A stretch of 64,000 nucleotides of DNA from Croceicoccus estronivorus (GCF_001625325.1 NZ_JRQQ01000001.1:310001-374000), one strand, 5' to 3'. Positions 43,876-52,693 are shown, counted from the stretch's first letter. Numbers and translations: made by a program. The notes: a model not told the origin generated them from the letters alone.

Positions 43876-45033
43876 GTGACAACAGCCGAGCTAGTCATCA
43901 CCCCGGTCAAGGGCAAGCGCGATTTCAACGCATTTGTCGATTGCGCCTATCGGTTGAATGCAGGGGATCCCAATTGGGTGCCTCCCCTGCGTGCAGAAGT
44001 GGTGGAATTGCTGACTCCGGGGAAGAACCCCTTTCATGAACATGCCGACATGCAATTGTTCCTCGCCCGCAGGGGCAGGGAAATCGTCGGCCGAATATCC
44101 GCCCATATCGACCATCTGGCGCTGAAACAGCCGCCGGCACAAGGCATGGGGCCGGGAACCGGAAACTGGGGCATGTTCGAAGCGGCTGACGAAGAAACTG
44201 CCCGGGCACTGATCGCCACGGCAGAAGATTGGCTGCGGACCCAAGGCATGACTCGCGTGCTTGCACCGATAAGCCTCTCGGTATGGGAAGAACCAGGACT
44301 GCTGGTAAAGGGTTTCGACCATCCACCCACAGTCATGATGGGCCATAACTCCCCACTCTATCGGGGATGGATCGAAGGCGACGGTTACGAACGAGCCAAG
44401 AGCCTGATGACCTACGAACTGGACATTACCAAGGAATTCCCGCCCCTTGTCCAGCGGATCGTGGCATCGGGTGAACGCAACAAGCGCATCAATGTCCGAG
44501 AAGTGGAATTGAAGGAATTCAAGCGCGAGGCCGGTATCGTGATCGATCTGGTCAACGATGCCTGGTCGAACAACTGGGGTTTCGTGCCGTTCACACAGGA
44601 CGAGGCGAAATATGCCGGCAAGAAGATGAAACCGCTGATCCGCGAAGACCTGAACATGGTTGCAGAACTCGACGGCGAACCGGTGGCGTTCATGCTTACC
44701 TGGTCGAACATCAACGAAGTGATACGCCCGTTCAATGGCAAGCTGTTCCCTTTCAACTGGATCAAATTGCTGAAATGGCTACGCAATCCGCAAACAAACA
44801 CAATGCGGGTGCCCTTGATGGGTGTGCGGAAGGACTTGCAGAATTCCCGCCTCGCCAGCCAGCTGGCTTTCATGATGATCGAATTCATCCGGCGCAACTC
44901 AGTGGCCCGATATGGTGCCACGCGCGGCGAGATTGGCTGGATATTGGAAGACAATCAGGGAATGGTCGCCATTGCCGACGCGATCGACAGCACCATCAAC
45001 AAGGAATACCGGGTCTACGAAAAGACCCTTTGA
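43876..45033 (+). CDS. GNAT-fold acyltransferase-like protein
   Basis: A 385-residue protein of the family often called N-acetyltransferase or dATP pyrophosphohydrolase-like. Hallmarks are NWVPPLRAEV near the N-terminus, FLARRGREIVGRISAHIDH, GMFEAADEETARALIATAEDWLRTQG, PISLSVWEEPGLLV and RYGATRGEIGWILEDNQGM at the C-terminus. The GNAT-type protein that acts as bacterial ceramide synthase in Caulobacter has, as I recall it, a similar appearance, and sphingomonads make sphingolipids; I offer this only as a possibility. GTG 43876 has AAAGG 8 nt upstream and is preferred to TTG 43858. It is divergent from the desaturase. Confidence 0.75.
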   Translation: MTTAELVITPVKGKRDFNAFVDCAYRLNAGDPNWVPPLRAEVVELLTPGKNPFHEHADMQLFLARRGREIVGRISAHIDHLALKQPPAQGMGPGTGNWGMFEAADEETARALIATAEDWLRTQGMTRVLAPISLSVWEEPGLLVKGFDHPPTVMMGHNSPLYRGWIEGDGYERAKSLMTYELDITKEFPPLVQRIVASGERNKRINVREVELKEFKREAGIVIDLVNDAWSNNWGFVPFTQDEAKYAGKKMKPLIREDLNMVAELDGEPVAFMLTWSNINEVIRPFNGKLFPFNWIKLLKWLRNPQTNTMRVPLMGVRKDLQNSRLASQLAFMMIEFIRRNSVARYGATRGEIGWILEDNQGMVAIADAIDSTINKEYRVYEKTL

Positions 45034-45077
45034 TCCCCATTCGCCGAGACCGAGCTTCCCAAAACCGTCAGGCACAA

Positions 45078-45114
45078 TAAAAAGGCCTCCGCCCATCTCT
45101 GGGAGGAGGCCTTT
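45078..45114. terminator. Bidirectional terminator after GNAT-fold gene
   Basis: A 10-bp stem AAAGGCCTCC (45081-45090) / GGAGGCCTTT (45105-45114) with A residues before and T residues after, giving a usable T tract in both directions. It lies about 45 bp after the GNAT-fold gene. Confidence 0.85.
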
Positions 45115-45325
45115 CGGGATCGTATCACCAGCCGCTTGGACGGGAGGGGGGGTGTCTCGGCGGTGACATAAGTGAAATGCGCGGCATGGCGACCGGTTCC
45201 CGCCCCACGAAAAAATTTCGCGAAAAAATTCGCATGCGATTCGCTTATCGCCCGGCTGACCAGGGTCTATCCGTCCCCCAGGAAACCCGTTCGTCGAAAT
45301 TATCTTCCTTCCCACCAGATTTTCC

Positions 45326-45350
45326 GGAACCCGATCTTGTTCCGGACGTT
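45326..45350 (+). promoter_or_regulatory. EcfG (sigma-EcfG) promoter of phyR
   Basis: GGAAC (45326-45330), a 16-bp spacer and CGTT (45347-45350) form an exact match to the general stress sigma factor promoter of alphaproteobacteria, 46 bp before the phyR start. It implies positive autoregulation. Confidence 0.88.
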
Positions 45351-45395
45351 CCCGTCTGCGTTACCTGTCAGTAACTACGATCGGGAAGGGGTACC

Positions 45396-46202
45396 ATGTC
45401 GCTTGGCGCCGAAATCGCATCAAATCTGCCTTATCTTCGCCGCTATGCCCGCGCGCTCAGTGGTTCTCAAACCACGGGCGATGCATTCGTCCAGGCCACT
45501 CTGGAAGCCATCCTTGCAGACAATGCGTTGCGAGAGTCGCTTTCAGGTGGAAGAGTCCCGCTGTACCACGCCTTCAACAAGGTCTGGAACAGCGCCGCCA
45601 TGGACATTCCCCCCAACGATCCGGCCGGCATTCCTGCGACTGGAGAACATGAAGTCGCCGTGCGCGAACGGTTGGGAGCGATTACGCCACTCGACCGTCA
45701 GGCCCTGCTCCTGACCACGCTTGAAGATTTCAGCATTGCGGAAACCGCGCAGGTGCTCGGATTGGAAGAGAACAAGGTCGAACAACTGGTGCGCGACGCG
45801 ATTGCGGAAATCGAACGCGAATCCACGACCAGCGTCCTTATCATTGAGGACGAACCCCTCATCTCGATGCAGCTTGAGGAAATTGTCACCGGCCTTGGCC
45901 ATGACATTTGCGGCACAGCTGCAACCCGAGGCCAAGCACAGAAAGTAGTCGCTGAACAGACCCCCGGCCTCGTGCTGGCCGACATCCAGTTGGCCGACGG
46001 CAGTTCAGGCCTTGACGCGGTCGACGATATTCTGTCGATCGCAAGTGTTCCCGTGATTTTCATCACAGCCTACCCTGAAAGGCTTCTGACCGGCGATCGC
46101 CCGGAACCCACTTATCTGGTGACAAAGCCGTTCCAGGAAGCAACCGTGAGAGCGGCCATCAGCCAGGCTCTGTTCTTCGGTTCCAGCCGCCCCCTTCCCT
46201 AG
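45396..46202 (+). CDS. phyR: General stress response anti-anti-sigma factor PhyR
   Basis: A 268-residue regulator with the unique PhyR layout: an N-terminal sigma-like domain (sigma2/sigma4 mimic, about residues 1-130) joined to a C-terminal receiver. The receiver has IIEDEPLI acidic residues, phospho-acceptor D196 in VLADIQLADGSSG, the FITAYPE Thr and VTKPF Lys. Phosphorylated PhyR binds NepR and frees EcfG. It faces an HWE kinase gene (convergent, sharing a terminator) and lies 2 kb from nepR-ecfG, forming the complete switch. Confidence 0.95.
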   Translation: MSLGAEIASNLPYLRRYARALSGSQTTGDAFVQATLEAILADNALRESLSGGRVPLYHAFNKVWNSAAMDIPPNDPAGIPATGEHEVAVRERLGAITPLDRQALLLTTLEDFSIAETAQVLGLEENKVEQLVRDAIAEIERESTTSVLIIEDEPLISMQLEEIVTGLGHDICGTAATRGQAQKVVAEQTPGLVLADIQLADGSSGLDAVDDILSIASVPVIFITAYPERLLTGDRPEPTYLVTKPFQEATVRAAISQALFFGSSRPLP

Positions 46203-46213
46203 AGGTTGCCCCT

Positions 46214-46261
46214 GCCGGGTAGGGACGACGTCACGTGCCGGTATCGTCGTCTCTACCCGGC
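46214..46261. terminator. Bidirectional terminator between phyR and HWE kinase
   Basis: A 17-bp stem GCCGGGTAGGGACGACG (46214-46230) / CGTCGTCTCTACCCGGC (46245-46261) with a single G-T wobble and 14-nt loop. Its right arm includes the last base of the kinase stop codon. It separates the two convergent genes. Confidence 0.8.
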
Positions 46262-47988
46262 TAATCCCCCAGTTTGCGCCGGGCACGCATGGCAAATTCA
46301 GCAGGTTCCCGCACAGGCACGGTCAGGCTGCATTCCACACCATGTTCTTCAAACCGCAGATCCACCGGATTGCCCAGTTCATGGGCCACGATCTTCTCGA
46401 TCAGATCTGTCCCGAACCCCCGTGTGCGGCCCGTCAGGACCTTCGGGCCGCCCGCCTCAATCCATTCGATTCTGGCAAGGGTATCCGACAGGCGATACCA
46501 TGATACGGCAACTTTGCCGCCTGGCGCACTGAGCGCCCCATATTTCGCGGCATTGGTGGCCAGTTCATGAACCGCAAGACCCAGCGACAGAGCATCGTTC
46601 GGGGCCAGTTCAACATCCGGTCCCGACAGGTTGAGCTGATGCTCCCCGGCCTTGGCGTAAGGCGCGAGTTCCACTTCAATCACCAAACGGATCGGAGTGG
46701 TGCCCCAGTCCGACTGGGTCAAAAGGTCATGAGTGGCGGAAAGCGCCCTGATCCGCCCGTCCAGTCCTTCGGCAAAACTGTCGATGTCTTTCGACCTGCG
46801 CCGGGTCAACGCGACGATGGACAGCACATTGGCAAGGGTATTCTTCACACGGTGATTGAGTTCGCGAGTCAGCGAATTTCGGATCGAATTCTGTTGTTCG
46901 AGCCAGGCCAACGCTTCCTGATCTTCCACTGCCTGCTGGGTGAGCAAGCGGGCAACCACCATCAGCAGGCTGGCGATGAGCAATCCGAAAATCAGCGTCA
47001 ACAACGACAATGGGGACAAGGTGTCGGGATTGGATGCCCTGACTTCTAGGACCCAGGGATGATTGGCAATCGAAAGCCGCTTTTCAACGGTCATTTTGCC
47101 CGGTGCTGAAATGGGCAATTCGGCCAGCACGCTGCCTGGCTTCTTTTCGGCATCATACAGCCGAATGCCGAAGGCGCCCGGAGATTCCAGCCGCAGCGCA
47201 GCGCCAAGGAAATTCATCGCGTTGAATGGACTATAGATATAGCCTCTCAGCCGCGGGGTTCCTCCGCCACGTTCATAGACAGGCATATAAATGAGGAAAC
47301 CCGGTTCCTCGTCCTGGCCTTCCTGTTCCAGCACCAGCTTGCCGCTGGCCACGGGGCGGGCGGATTTTGCCGCCTCCAGCATTGCTTCCCGTCGCACCGG
47401 CTCGGAAGACATGTCAAAACCGATCGCACGGCGATTGCGCACGCTGTCGGGATGCAGGAATGTCACCGGAACGGCGTATTTCTGGCCCGGTGCCAACGCA
47501 GGATGCACCTGCAACCCACCGGGAATTTCCTCCGCCATGGACTGTTCGAAAGCAGCAATCCGGTTGCGACTGACCCGCGGCGCCCATCCGATGCCGTCAG
47601 CCCCCCGATAGTCGCTGTCCAGCCGCAATTCGGCCACGAACCGGGTGAACCCTTCCGCACCAATCGTATCCTGAGAGGCCAGCAAGGCAGCACCAGCGCG
47701 CAAATAAGCCGAATTGGCATCTGCACGCCGCTCCAGCGCGGAGGCGATACCTTGGGCCGTCTGGTGCAATTGAGCTCGTTCCCGCTGCGCCTCCGATCGC
47801 TCGATGGCGTAAACGCTCACCCCCGTTACGGCGGAAGTCAGCAGGAAAATCAGCAACGGCACAGCGCGCGGGTAGCGTACCAGCCACCTGCGGGATCCCC
47901 TTCTTGCCGGCTTGATCTTACTCAAGAGACGTCCTGCCCCATTGCCCTCCGACCCCCGTATAGTGGGCGACCGGTTCATGGCTAGCAT
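46261..47988 (-). CDS. CHASE-domain HWE sensor histidine kinase
   Basis: A 575-residue membrane kinase likely feeding PhyR. An N-terminal cytoplasmic stretch leads to a membrane segment (AVPLLIFLLTSAVTGVSVYA), a periplasmic CHASE domain (ERADANSAYLRAGAALLA, GADGIGWAPRV, GFDMSSEPVRREAM, VASGKLVLEQ), a second membrane segment (PLSLLTLIFGLLIASLLMVVARLL) and an HWE kinase core with phospho-acceptor His in ELNHRVKNTLANVLSIV, the family WxE (IEWIEAGGP) and an N-box HELATNAAKYGAL. It could sense a small ligand. The frame is open to 48465; I use the ATG at 47988 (GAGATTG before it), with 47979 as alternative. Confidence 0.88.
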   Translation of the reverse strand: MLAMNRSPTIRGSEGNGAGRLLSKIKPARRGSRRWLVRYPRAVPLLIFLLTSAVTGVSVYAIERSEAQRERAQLHQTAQGIASALERRADANSAYLRAGAALLASQDTIGAEGFTRFVAELRLDSDYRGADGIGWAPRVSRNRIAAFEQSMAEEIPGGLQVHPALAPGQKYAVPVTFLHPDSVRNRRAIGFDMSSEPVRREAMLEAAKSARPVASGKLVLEQEGQDEEPGFLIYMPVYERGGGTPRLRGYIYSPFNAMNFLGAALRLESPGAFGIRLYDAEKKPGSVLAELPISAPGKMTVEKRLSIANHPWVLEVRASNPDTLSPLSLLTLIFGLLIASLLMVVARLLTQQAVEDQEALAWLEQQNSIRNSLTRELNHRVKNTLANVLSIVALTRRRSKDIDSFAEGLDGRIRALSATHDLLTQSDWGTTPIRLVIEVELAPYAKAGEHQLNLSGPDVELAPNDALSLGLAVHELATNAAKYGALSAPGGKVAVSWYRLSDTLARIEWIEAGGPKVLTGRTRGFGTDLIEKIVAHELGNPVDLRFEEHGVECSLTVPVREPAEFAMRARRKLGD

Positions 47989-48003
47989 CAATCTCGGCGC
48001 CTG

Positions 48004-48028
48004 AACGCCCAAGGGTTGCGCCTGCTCC
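48004..48028 (-). promoter_or_regulatory. Degenerate EcfG-like promoter of HWE kinase
   Basis: On the minus strand, GGAGC (48024-48028), a 16-bp spacer and CGTT (48004-48007) form a one-base variant of the EcfG consensus, placed about 16 bp before the kinase start at 47988. The short leader makes it less certain than the phyR and nepR sites. Confidence 0.4.
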
Positions 48029-48058
48029 ATCCTGGCCCTTCCCTTTTTCCTGTCCGAT

Positions 48059-48083
48059 GGAACAAGTTGCCCGGACTTTCGTT
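48059..48083 (+). promoter_or_regulatory. EcfG promoter of nepR-ecfG
   Basis: GGAAC (48059-48063), a 16-bp spacer and CGTT (48080-48083) exactly match the general-stress consensus. It lies 78 bp upstream of the nepR start, so ecfG is expected to activate its own operon. Confidence 0.87.
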
Positions 48084-48160
48084 CCTGATAATGCAACACT
48101 ATGGGATGCCAGCATCCACCGACCATATGCAGGACCGAAACAGGACTTTGCCGCAAGCGC

Positions 48161-48343
48161 ATGACCAATAAAGGAAACAAAACGGAGCAGGCCGGACACA
48201 AAAAGCAGGATAGTTGCAAGAGTCCGGCAGACAAGCCGGATTGGGCAACAGGTCTTCGCCGCTTGTATGATTCGGTGGTGGAAGAACCCCTGCCGGACAG
48301 CTTCAAGGATCTGCTGTCCAAGCTGGACGATACCGCCCGATGA
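48161..48343 (+). CDS. nepR: Anti-sigma factor NepR
   Basis: A 60-residue protein. After a Lys-rich, poorly ordered N-terminus the conserved NepR helices appear: WATGLRRLYDSVVEEPLPDSFKDLLSKLD. It holds EcfG inactive until PhyR-P takes it away. The frame is open to 48101, but the ATG at 48161 gives the usual length. Its stop overlaps the ecfG start (ATGA), so anti-sigma and sigma are made together. Confidence 0.9.
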   Translation: MTNKGNKTEQAGHKKQDSCKSPADKPDWATGLRRLYDSVVEEPLPDSFKDLLSKLDDTAR

Positions 48344-48933
48344 GTGGCGATGGCTCTGCCGATGCAGATGAATTCAAGCGCGAACTGACAGCAGTCATTC
48401 CCCACCTGCGTGCCTTTGCGCGCGGCCTCTGCGGCCGTCCCGACATGGCTGACGATCTGGTGCAAGAAACCATGCTCAAGGCTTGGCGTGCCCGTGATCG
48501 CTTCCAGCCCGGCACCAGCATGAGGGCGTGGACGTTCGTCATTCTTCGCAATGCCTACCTTACGGAGATGCGGCGCAACCGCTTCCGCGGCGAATATGAC
48601 GAAAATGTCGCGGAGCGCATCTTAACCGCCCCAGCCGGGCAGGAAGAACCGCTGCACCTTGCCGACATGCACCGCGCGTTGCTGCAACTCCCGCCGGAGC
48701 GGCGTGAGGCCCTGCTGCTCGTCGGCGCCGGCGGTTTTAGCTATGAGGAAGCAGCCGAGATCTGCGACTGCGCCGTCGGGACTATCAAGAGCCGTGTGGG
48801 CCGCGCGCGCGCCGCGCTCAGCTCAATGCTCGAAGAAGGCAGCATCCCGCGCCGGGACAGCGACGACGATGAAGCGCACGGAGCGATTCTCGACGAGCTC
48901 GGGGTCATCGCGTCCAACGGGAGCAAGCCGTAG
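48340..48933 (+). CDS. ecfG: General stress ECF sigma factor EcfG
   Basis: A 197-residue ECF15-type sigma factor. Region 2 includes LRAFARGLCGRPDMADDLVQETMLKAWRARDRF and AWTFVILRNAYLTEMRRNRF; region 4 includes LPPERREALLLVGAGGFSYEEAAEICDCAVGTIKSRVGRARAAL. It recognises GGAAC-N16/17-CGTT promoters, of which exact copies precede phyR and nepR. It overlaps nepR by 4 bp. A tail of about 30 acidic/Asp residues is normal for the group. Confidence 0.95.
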   Translation: MSGDGSADADEFKRELTAVIPHLRAFARGLCGRPDMADDLVQETMLKAWRARDRFQPGTSMRAWTFVILRNAYLTEMRRNRFRGEYDENVAERILTAPAGQEEPLHLADMHRALLQLPPERREALLLVGAGGFSYEEAAEICDCAVGTIKSRVGRARAALSSMLEEGSIPRRDSDDDEAHGAILDELGVIASNGSKP

Positions 48934-49070
48934 AATGGCGCCGAGCCGTAGCCCGGCAGGGCGGAGCGGGATGATGCTCCCGCAGGAGTGGGGGCATATC
49001 AATTCCTGTTTACCTGCCGGGGTCCGGCGTGGCACCATTGGCTTGGGAGCCTGAAAGACAGCGCCGTGCC

Positions 49071-50249
49071 ATGAACCGCACACCGGACCAGCAAAGACAG
49101 GGATCGCCGCCCCCGCTTTCGGAGCCTGGCCCACCATGGGCCGCGCAGGAAGTGAGGTTGACTTCAGCGCTCGTGCTCCTGTTGGGCATTGGCCTGTTCC
49201 TCGCCCTGCCCTTTATTCTTTCGATCGGGGCCGTGGTATTCCTCCCGCTGGTTGCCGCGATCATTCTGACTATCGTCCTGTCCCCCCTTGCCGACCGCCT
49301 GGCAGGTGCGGGGCTACCCAATCTGCTCGCTTCTGCCCTAGCCGTATCCAGTTTCATCATCCTCATCGCCCTGGCGCTGGGCTTGATTCTCCAGCCGGCG
49401 ATCAACATGGTCGATGAAATTCCGACTATGGTGGCACGGCTGGGAGAGCAATTTTCCCAGTTGCGCGGAACTTTCCGCTGGCTGGGAGACCTCAACGAAC
49501 AGCTCGCCAGCGTGTTGGGCCGGGAACAGGCTCCGGAAGTGATGCTCGCTACGCCTTCGATGCTGGAGGAAGTGGCACTGGCCACGCCCAGCCTGGTGCT
49601 GGAAATATTCCTGACCTTGCTGCTCGCCTTTTTCATGATCGAAAGCAGAGTCCGGCTTCGCCGGCGGCTTCTGCTGGAACGCGCGACATACGACACCAGC
49701 GTGAAAGCTGCCCGAGCGCTGCGTGACATACAGGACCGCGTGGCGGCTTATATCCTGACCGTCAGTCTCATCAATCTGTGCGTGGGGATACTGGTTGCAT
49801 TTGGGGCATGGGCCATGGGTATCGATGCCCCGATCATGTGGGGTGGCCTGGCCGCAATCCTGAACTTTCTGCCTTATGTCGGTCCGCTGACTATGGTCGC
49901 GTTGCTTGGTCTGTTCGGCCTGGGCACCTCCACGACCTTTCTGGTCGGCCTGATTCCCGCCGCCACGTACCTGACACTTCACCTGGTGGAGTCGAATATC
50001 CTCACACCCGCCATTCTCGGCGCGCGCTTCACCATGAATCCGGTGCTGATCTTGCTGGCGTTAAGCTATTTTTCCTGGATCTGGGGCTTTGCAGGGGCAC
50101 TGCTGTCAGTGCCGATCCTCCTGACCCTGACTGCCCTGTTCGATCACGTCGGGCATCCCAACCTCATTGGATTCCTGTTTGGAGAACCGTTGTTCGGCTT
50201 TAGCGCCCGGCAGGCACCACTGGACGACCCGCCGACAGAAGATACCTGA
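49071..50249 (+). CDS. AI-2E family membrane transporter
   Basis: A 392-residue inner membrane protein of the AI-2 exporter/PerM superfamily. About eight membrane segments are seen in the usual pattern, including LTSALVLLLGIGLFLALPFI, VFLPLVAAIILTIVLSPLADRLAGAGLP and the conserved C-terminal block LNFLPYVGPLTMV with ILTPAILGARFTMNPVLILLALSYFSWIWGFAGALLSVPIL. Members move diverse solutes and the autoinducer name is historical. The ATG at 49071 is preferred; GTG at 49029 is possible. It follows ecfG by 137 bp without an exact EcfG promoter. Confidence 0.87.
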   Translation: MNRTPDQQRQGSPPPLSEPGPPWAAQEVRLTSALVLLLGIGLFLALPFILSIGAVVFLPLVAAIILTIVLSPLADRLAGAGLPNLLASALAVSSFIILIALALGLILQPAINMVDEIPTMVARLGEQFSQLRGTFRWLGDLNEQLASVLGREQAPEVMLATPSMLEEVALATPSLVLEIFLTLLLAFFMIESRVRLRRRLLLERATYDTSVKAARALRDIQDRVAAYILTVSLINLCVGILVAFGAWAMGIDAPIMWGGLAAILNFLPYVGPLTMVALLGLFGLGTSTTFLVGLIPAATYLTLHLVESNILTPAILGARFTMNPVLILLALSYFSWIWGFAGALLSVPILLTLTALFDHVGHPNLIGFLFGEPLFGFSARQAPLDDPPTEDT

Positions 50250-50289
50250 CCAATATACGGCGCCGACCCGACCGTATGTATGGCAGACG

Positions 50290-50325
50290 CAAAAGCGCCC
50301 GCCGCGCACTTGGCGGGCGGGCGCT
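50290..50325 (-). terminator. Rho-independent terminator after sodB
   Basis: On the minus strand a 10-bp stem (AGCGCCCGCC / GGCGGGCGCT, 50316-50325 and 50294-50303) is followed by TTTT. It lies 19 bp after the sodB stop. Confidence 0.75.
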
Positions 50326-50343
50326 GTCCTAGCGTAATTGCTA

Positions 50344-50955
50344 TCAGGCCGGGTATGTCCAGGCCGAACCCCGGGCGAGATTCTCGGCCGCGAAGTCCCA
50401 ATTGAGATTACCTTCGATCACCGCCTTGAGATAGGCCGGGCGGGCGTTCTGGTGGTCAAGATAATAGGCATGTTCCCAAACATCGAGCACCAGCAGCGGA
50501 TTGAAACCGCTGTCCGCCAGTGTGTCGGCATCATGGGTTTCCTCAAGCGAAAGCTTGCCGCCCTTTTCAGCCAGCCAGACCCAGCCGCTTGCGAAGTGAC
50601 CAGCCCCGGCATCAGCCAGCTTTTCCTTCAACGCGTCGAGCGAACCGAAAGCTTCGTCGATTTTCGCGGCGAGATCGCCCGACGGAGCCGTCTTGGCGCC
50701 GGTCAGCGAATGCCAATAGAAACCGTGGTTCCAGGACTGAGCAGCATTGTTGAACAGGCCCTGGTTCTTGCCGCGCGCTGCGGCGACGATGTCTTCCATC
50801 GGTTTGTCGGCGAGATCGGTGCCGTCGATCGCTGCGTTCGTCTTGTCGATATAGGCCTGGTGGTGCTTGCCATGGTGGAACGAAAGCGTCTCGGCCGAAA
50901 TCGCCGGGGCGAGAGCGTCGGAAGCGAAGGGGAGTTCGATCAGTTTAAAGGGCAT
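50344..50955 (-). CDS. sodB: Superoxide dismutase [Fe]
   Basis: A 203-residue cytoplasmic superoxide dismutase. Metal ligands appear as H27 in FHHGKHHQAYIDK, the His in AAQSWNHGFYWH, and Asp and His in LDVWEHAYYLDH. The Gln in NNAAQ (active-site position 69) marks the iron type. The ATG at 50955 has a perfect GGAGAT ribosome site; an upstream in-frame extension is not used. It is a single gene with its own terminator. Confidence 0.94.
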   Translation of the reverse strand: MPFKLIELPFASDALAPAISAETLSFHHGKHHQAYIDKTNAAIDGTDLADKPMEDIVAAARGKNQGLFNNAAQSWNHGFYWHSLTGAKTAPSGDLAAKIDEAFGSLDALKEKLADAGAGHFASGWVWLAEKGGKLSLEETHDADTLADSGFNPLLVLDVWEHAYYLDHQNARPAYLKAVIEGNLNWDFAAENLARGSAWTYPA

Positions 50956-51131
50956 GATATCTCCATGGATTGCATTTTGTTGTTGTTCCTCTCCCAAACG
51001 GACCAGTCCGTCTCACGTTGCATGAGCTTTTTCGATTACGGTTTATCGACTTGACCGGGCAAGCGTGACATTGCCCGTGAACAACGCCATGTGCGCAGAA
51101 AGATGCGCTTGCAAGGGGATGGACCGAATCC

Positions 51132-52469
51132 ATGGGTCGCAAGTATTTTGGAACCGACGGGATCAGAGGCCGCGCCAATGATGGTGTGATGACAGCCGAA
51201 ACCGCCCTGAAAGTGGGGCAGGCGGCAGGTCGGCATTTCCTCCGCGGCGATCATCGGCACCGCGTCGTCATCGGCAAGGACACCCGCCTTTCCGGCTACA
51301 TGATGGAAAACGCGCTGGTCGCCGGTTTCACCAGCGTGGGGATGGATGTGGTCATGACCGGTCCCCTGCCGACTCCGGCCGTCGCTCTGCTCACGCGGGA
51401 AATGCGCGCCGATTTGGGCGTGATGATTTCAGCCAGCCACAATCCGTTCGAGGATAACGGAATCAAGCTGTTCGGCCCGGACGGTTTCAAACTGTCCGAC
51501 ACGGATGAACTCGCGATCGAGCAGGCAATGGGCCAGACGCAGCAACTTGCCCAGGGCGAGGATATCGGCCGCGCCCGGCGGATCGACGATGCCCGCGGGC
51601 GCTACATTCACGCAATCAAACAATCGCTCGCCGACGAAATCAGGCTCGATGGACTGAAAGTGGTAGTCGATTGCGCCAATGGTGCGGCCTACCACGTGGC
51701 GCCTTCGGCGATCTGGGAACTGGGTGCGGAAGTCACCACGATCGGCGTCACCCCGAATGGCACCAATATCAATGCCGGTGTGGGTTCCACCGCGTTGGAT
51801 GCCGTAAAGGAACGAGTCATTGCCGAAGGCGCTGATATCGGAATCGCGTTGGATGGCGATGCGGACAGATTGATCGTGGTCGATGAGAAGGGCCAGACTG
51901 TCGATGGCGACCAGATCATGGCCCTGATCGGACGGGATTATGCATCGAAAGGCATTCTCAAGGGCGGCGGCGTTGTCGCCACCGTCATGTCCAATCTCGG
52001 GCTGGAACGGTTCCTGTCCGGCGAAGGCTTGGATCTGCTCCGGACGAAAGTCGGCGACCGTTACGTGCTGGAAGCAATGCGGGCCGGTGGATACAATGTC
52101 GGCGGCGAACAGTCCGGCCACATGATCCTGCTCGACCATGCGACCACTGGTGATGGTTGCATTGCCGCGCTCCAGGTGCTGGGCGCGTTGGTTCGATCAG
52201 GCAAACGGGCAAGCGAACTGCTCCACCTGTTCGATCCCGTGCCGCAATTGCTGAAAAACGTCCGCTACGCCGGTGGCGCGCCTCTGGAAAACGCGGCGGT
52301 AAAACAAGCCATTGCCGAAGCCGAAGGCGCCCTTTCCGGCAAGGGCAGGCTCGTCATACGCCCGTCAGGGACAGAGCCTGTCATCCGCGTGATGGCGGAA
52401 GGCGACAATCAGGCGCAAGTCGAACAGGTTGTGGACGATATCTGTTCGGCAGTGGTCGCGGCCGGCTGA
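51132..52469 (+). CDS. glmM: Phosphoglucosamine mutase
   Basis: A 445-residue enzyme converting glucosamine-6-phosphate to glucosamine-1-phosphate for peptidoglycan and LPS. The catalytic S102 is in MISASHNP, the metal loop is [10 protein letters not shown], the sugar-binding loop [19 protein letters not shown], and the phosphate-binding loop [18 protein letters not shown]-terminal [10 protein letters not shown] is typical. Its stop overlaps the start of the DUF1272 gene (TGATG), beginning a coupled three-gene unit with thiD. Confidence 0.96.
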   Translation: MGRKYFGTDGIRGRANDGVMTAETALKVGQAAGRHFLRGDHRHRVVIGKDTRLSGYMMENALVAGFTSVGMDVVMTGPLPTPAVALLTREMRADLGVMISASHNPFEDNGIKLFGPDGFKLSDTDELAIEQAMGQTQQLAQGEDIGRARRIDDARGRYIHAIKQSLADEIRLDGLKVVVDCANGAAYHVAPSAIWELGAEVTTIGVTPNGTNINAGVGSTALDAVKERVIAEGADIGIALDGDADRLIVVDEKGQTVDGDQIMALIGRDYASKGILKGGGVVATVMSNLGLERFLSGEGLDLLRTKVGDRYVLEAMRAGGYNVGGEQSGHMILLDHATTGDGCIAALQVLGALVRSGKRASELLHLFDPVPQLLKNVRYAGGAPLENAAVKQAIAEAEGALSGKGRLVIRPSGTEPVIRVMAEGDNQAQVEQVVDDICSAVVAAG

Positions 52470-52693
52470 TGCTGGAGATGCGCCCTGACTGCGCACGATG
52501 CGGTGCCGACCTGCCCGCAGAAATGCCGGGGGCTTTCATCTGCAGCCTCGAATGCACCTTTTGCGCCCCCTGCGCGGAAGATCTCGACGACCACTGCCCC
52601 AACTGCGGCGGTGAATTGATGGACCGCCCGACCCGAATGAAGAAACTCCACGAACAGTTCCCCCCTTCCGTGGAGCGGGCGTTCAGGGGATGA
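52469..52693 (+). CDS. DUF1272 small zinc-ribbon-like protein
   Basis: A 74-residue protein with eight Cys arranged as CxxC pairs (CARC, C-x-x-ECTFCAPC, CPNC), which suggests one or two structural zinc sites. It matches the DUF1272 pattern (LEMRPDCARCGADLP to CPNCGGELMDRP). Function is not known. It overlaps glmM by 1 bp and the thiD start by 4 bp (ATGA). Confidence 0.88.
   Translation: MLEMRPDCARCGADLPAEMPGAFICSLECTFCAPCAEDLDDHCPNCGGELMDRPTRMKKLHEQFPPSVERAFRG

Larger units (their letters stand above)
45034..45395. other. Intergenic region before phyR
   Basis: About 362 bp with no convincing gene. It holds a bidirectional terminator (45078-45114), a pair of A-tract repeats CGAAAAAATTTCG and CGAAAAAATTCG in tandem (45208-45232), and an exact EcfG promoter (45326-45350). 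A 65-residue frame at 45177-45374 is open but the promoter lies inside it and no ribosome site precedes it. Confidence 0.7.

Noticed and set aside
45177-45374. 65-codon ORF before phyR
   Set aside because: No ribosome site, and the exact EcfG promoter lies within it.
48934-49070. EcfG promoter before the AI-2E transporter
   Set aside because: No GGAAC and CGTT pair with correct spacing is present.
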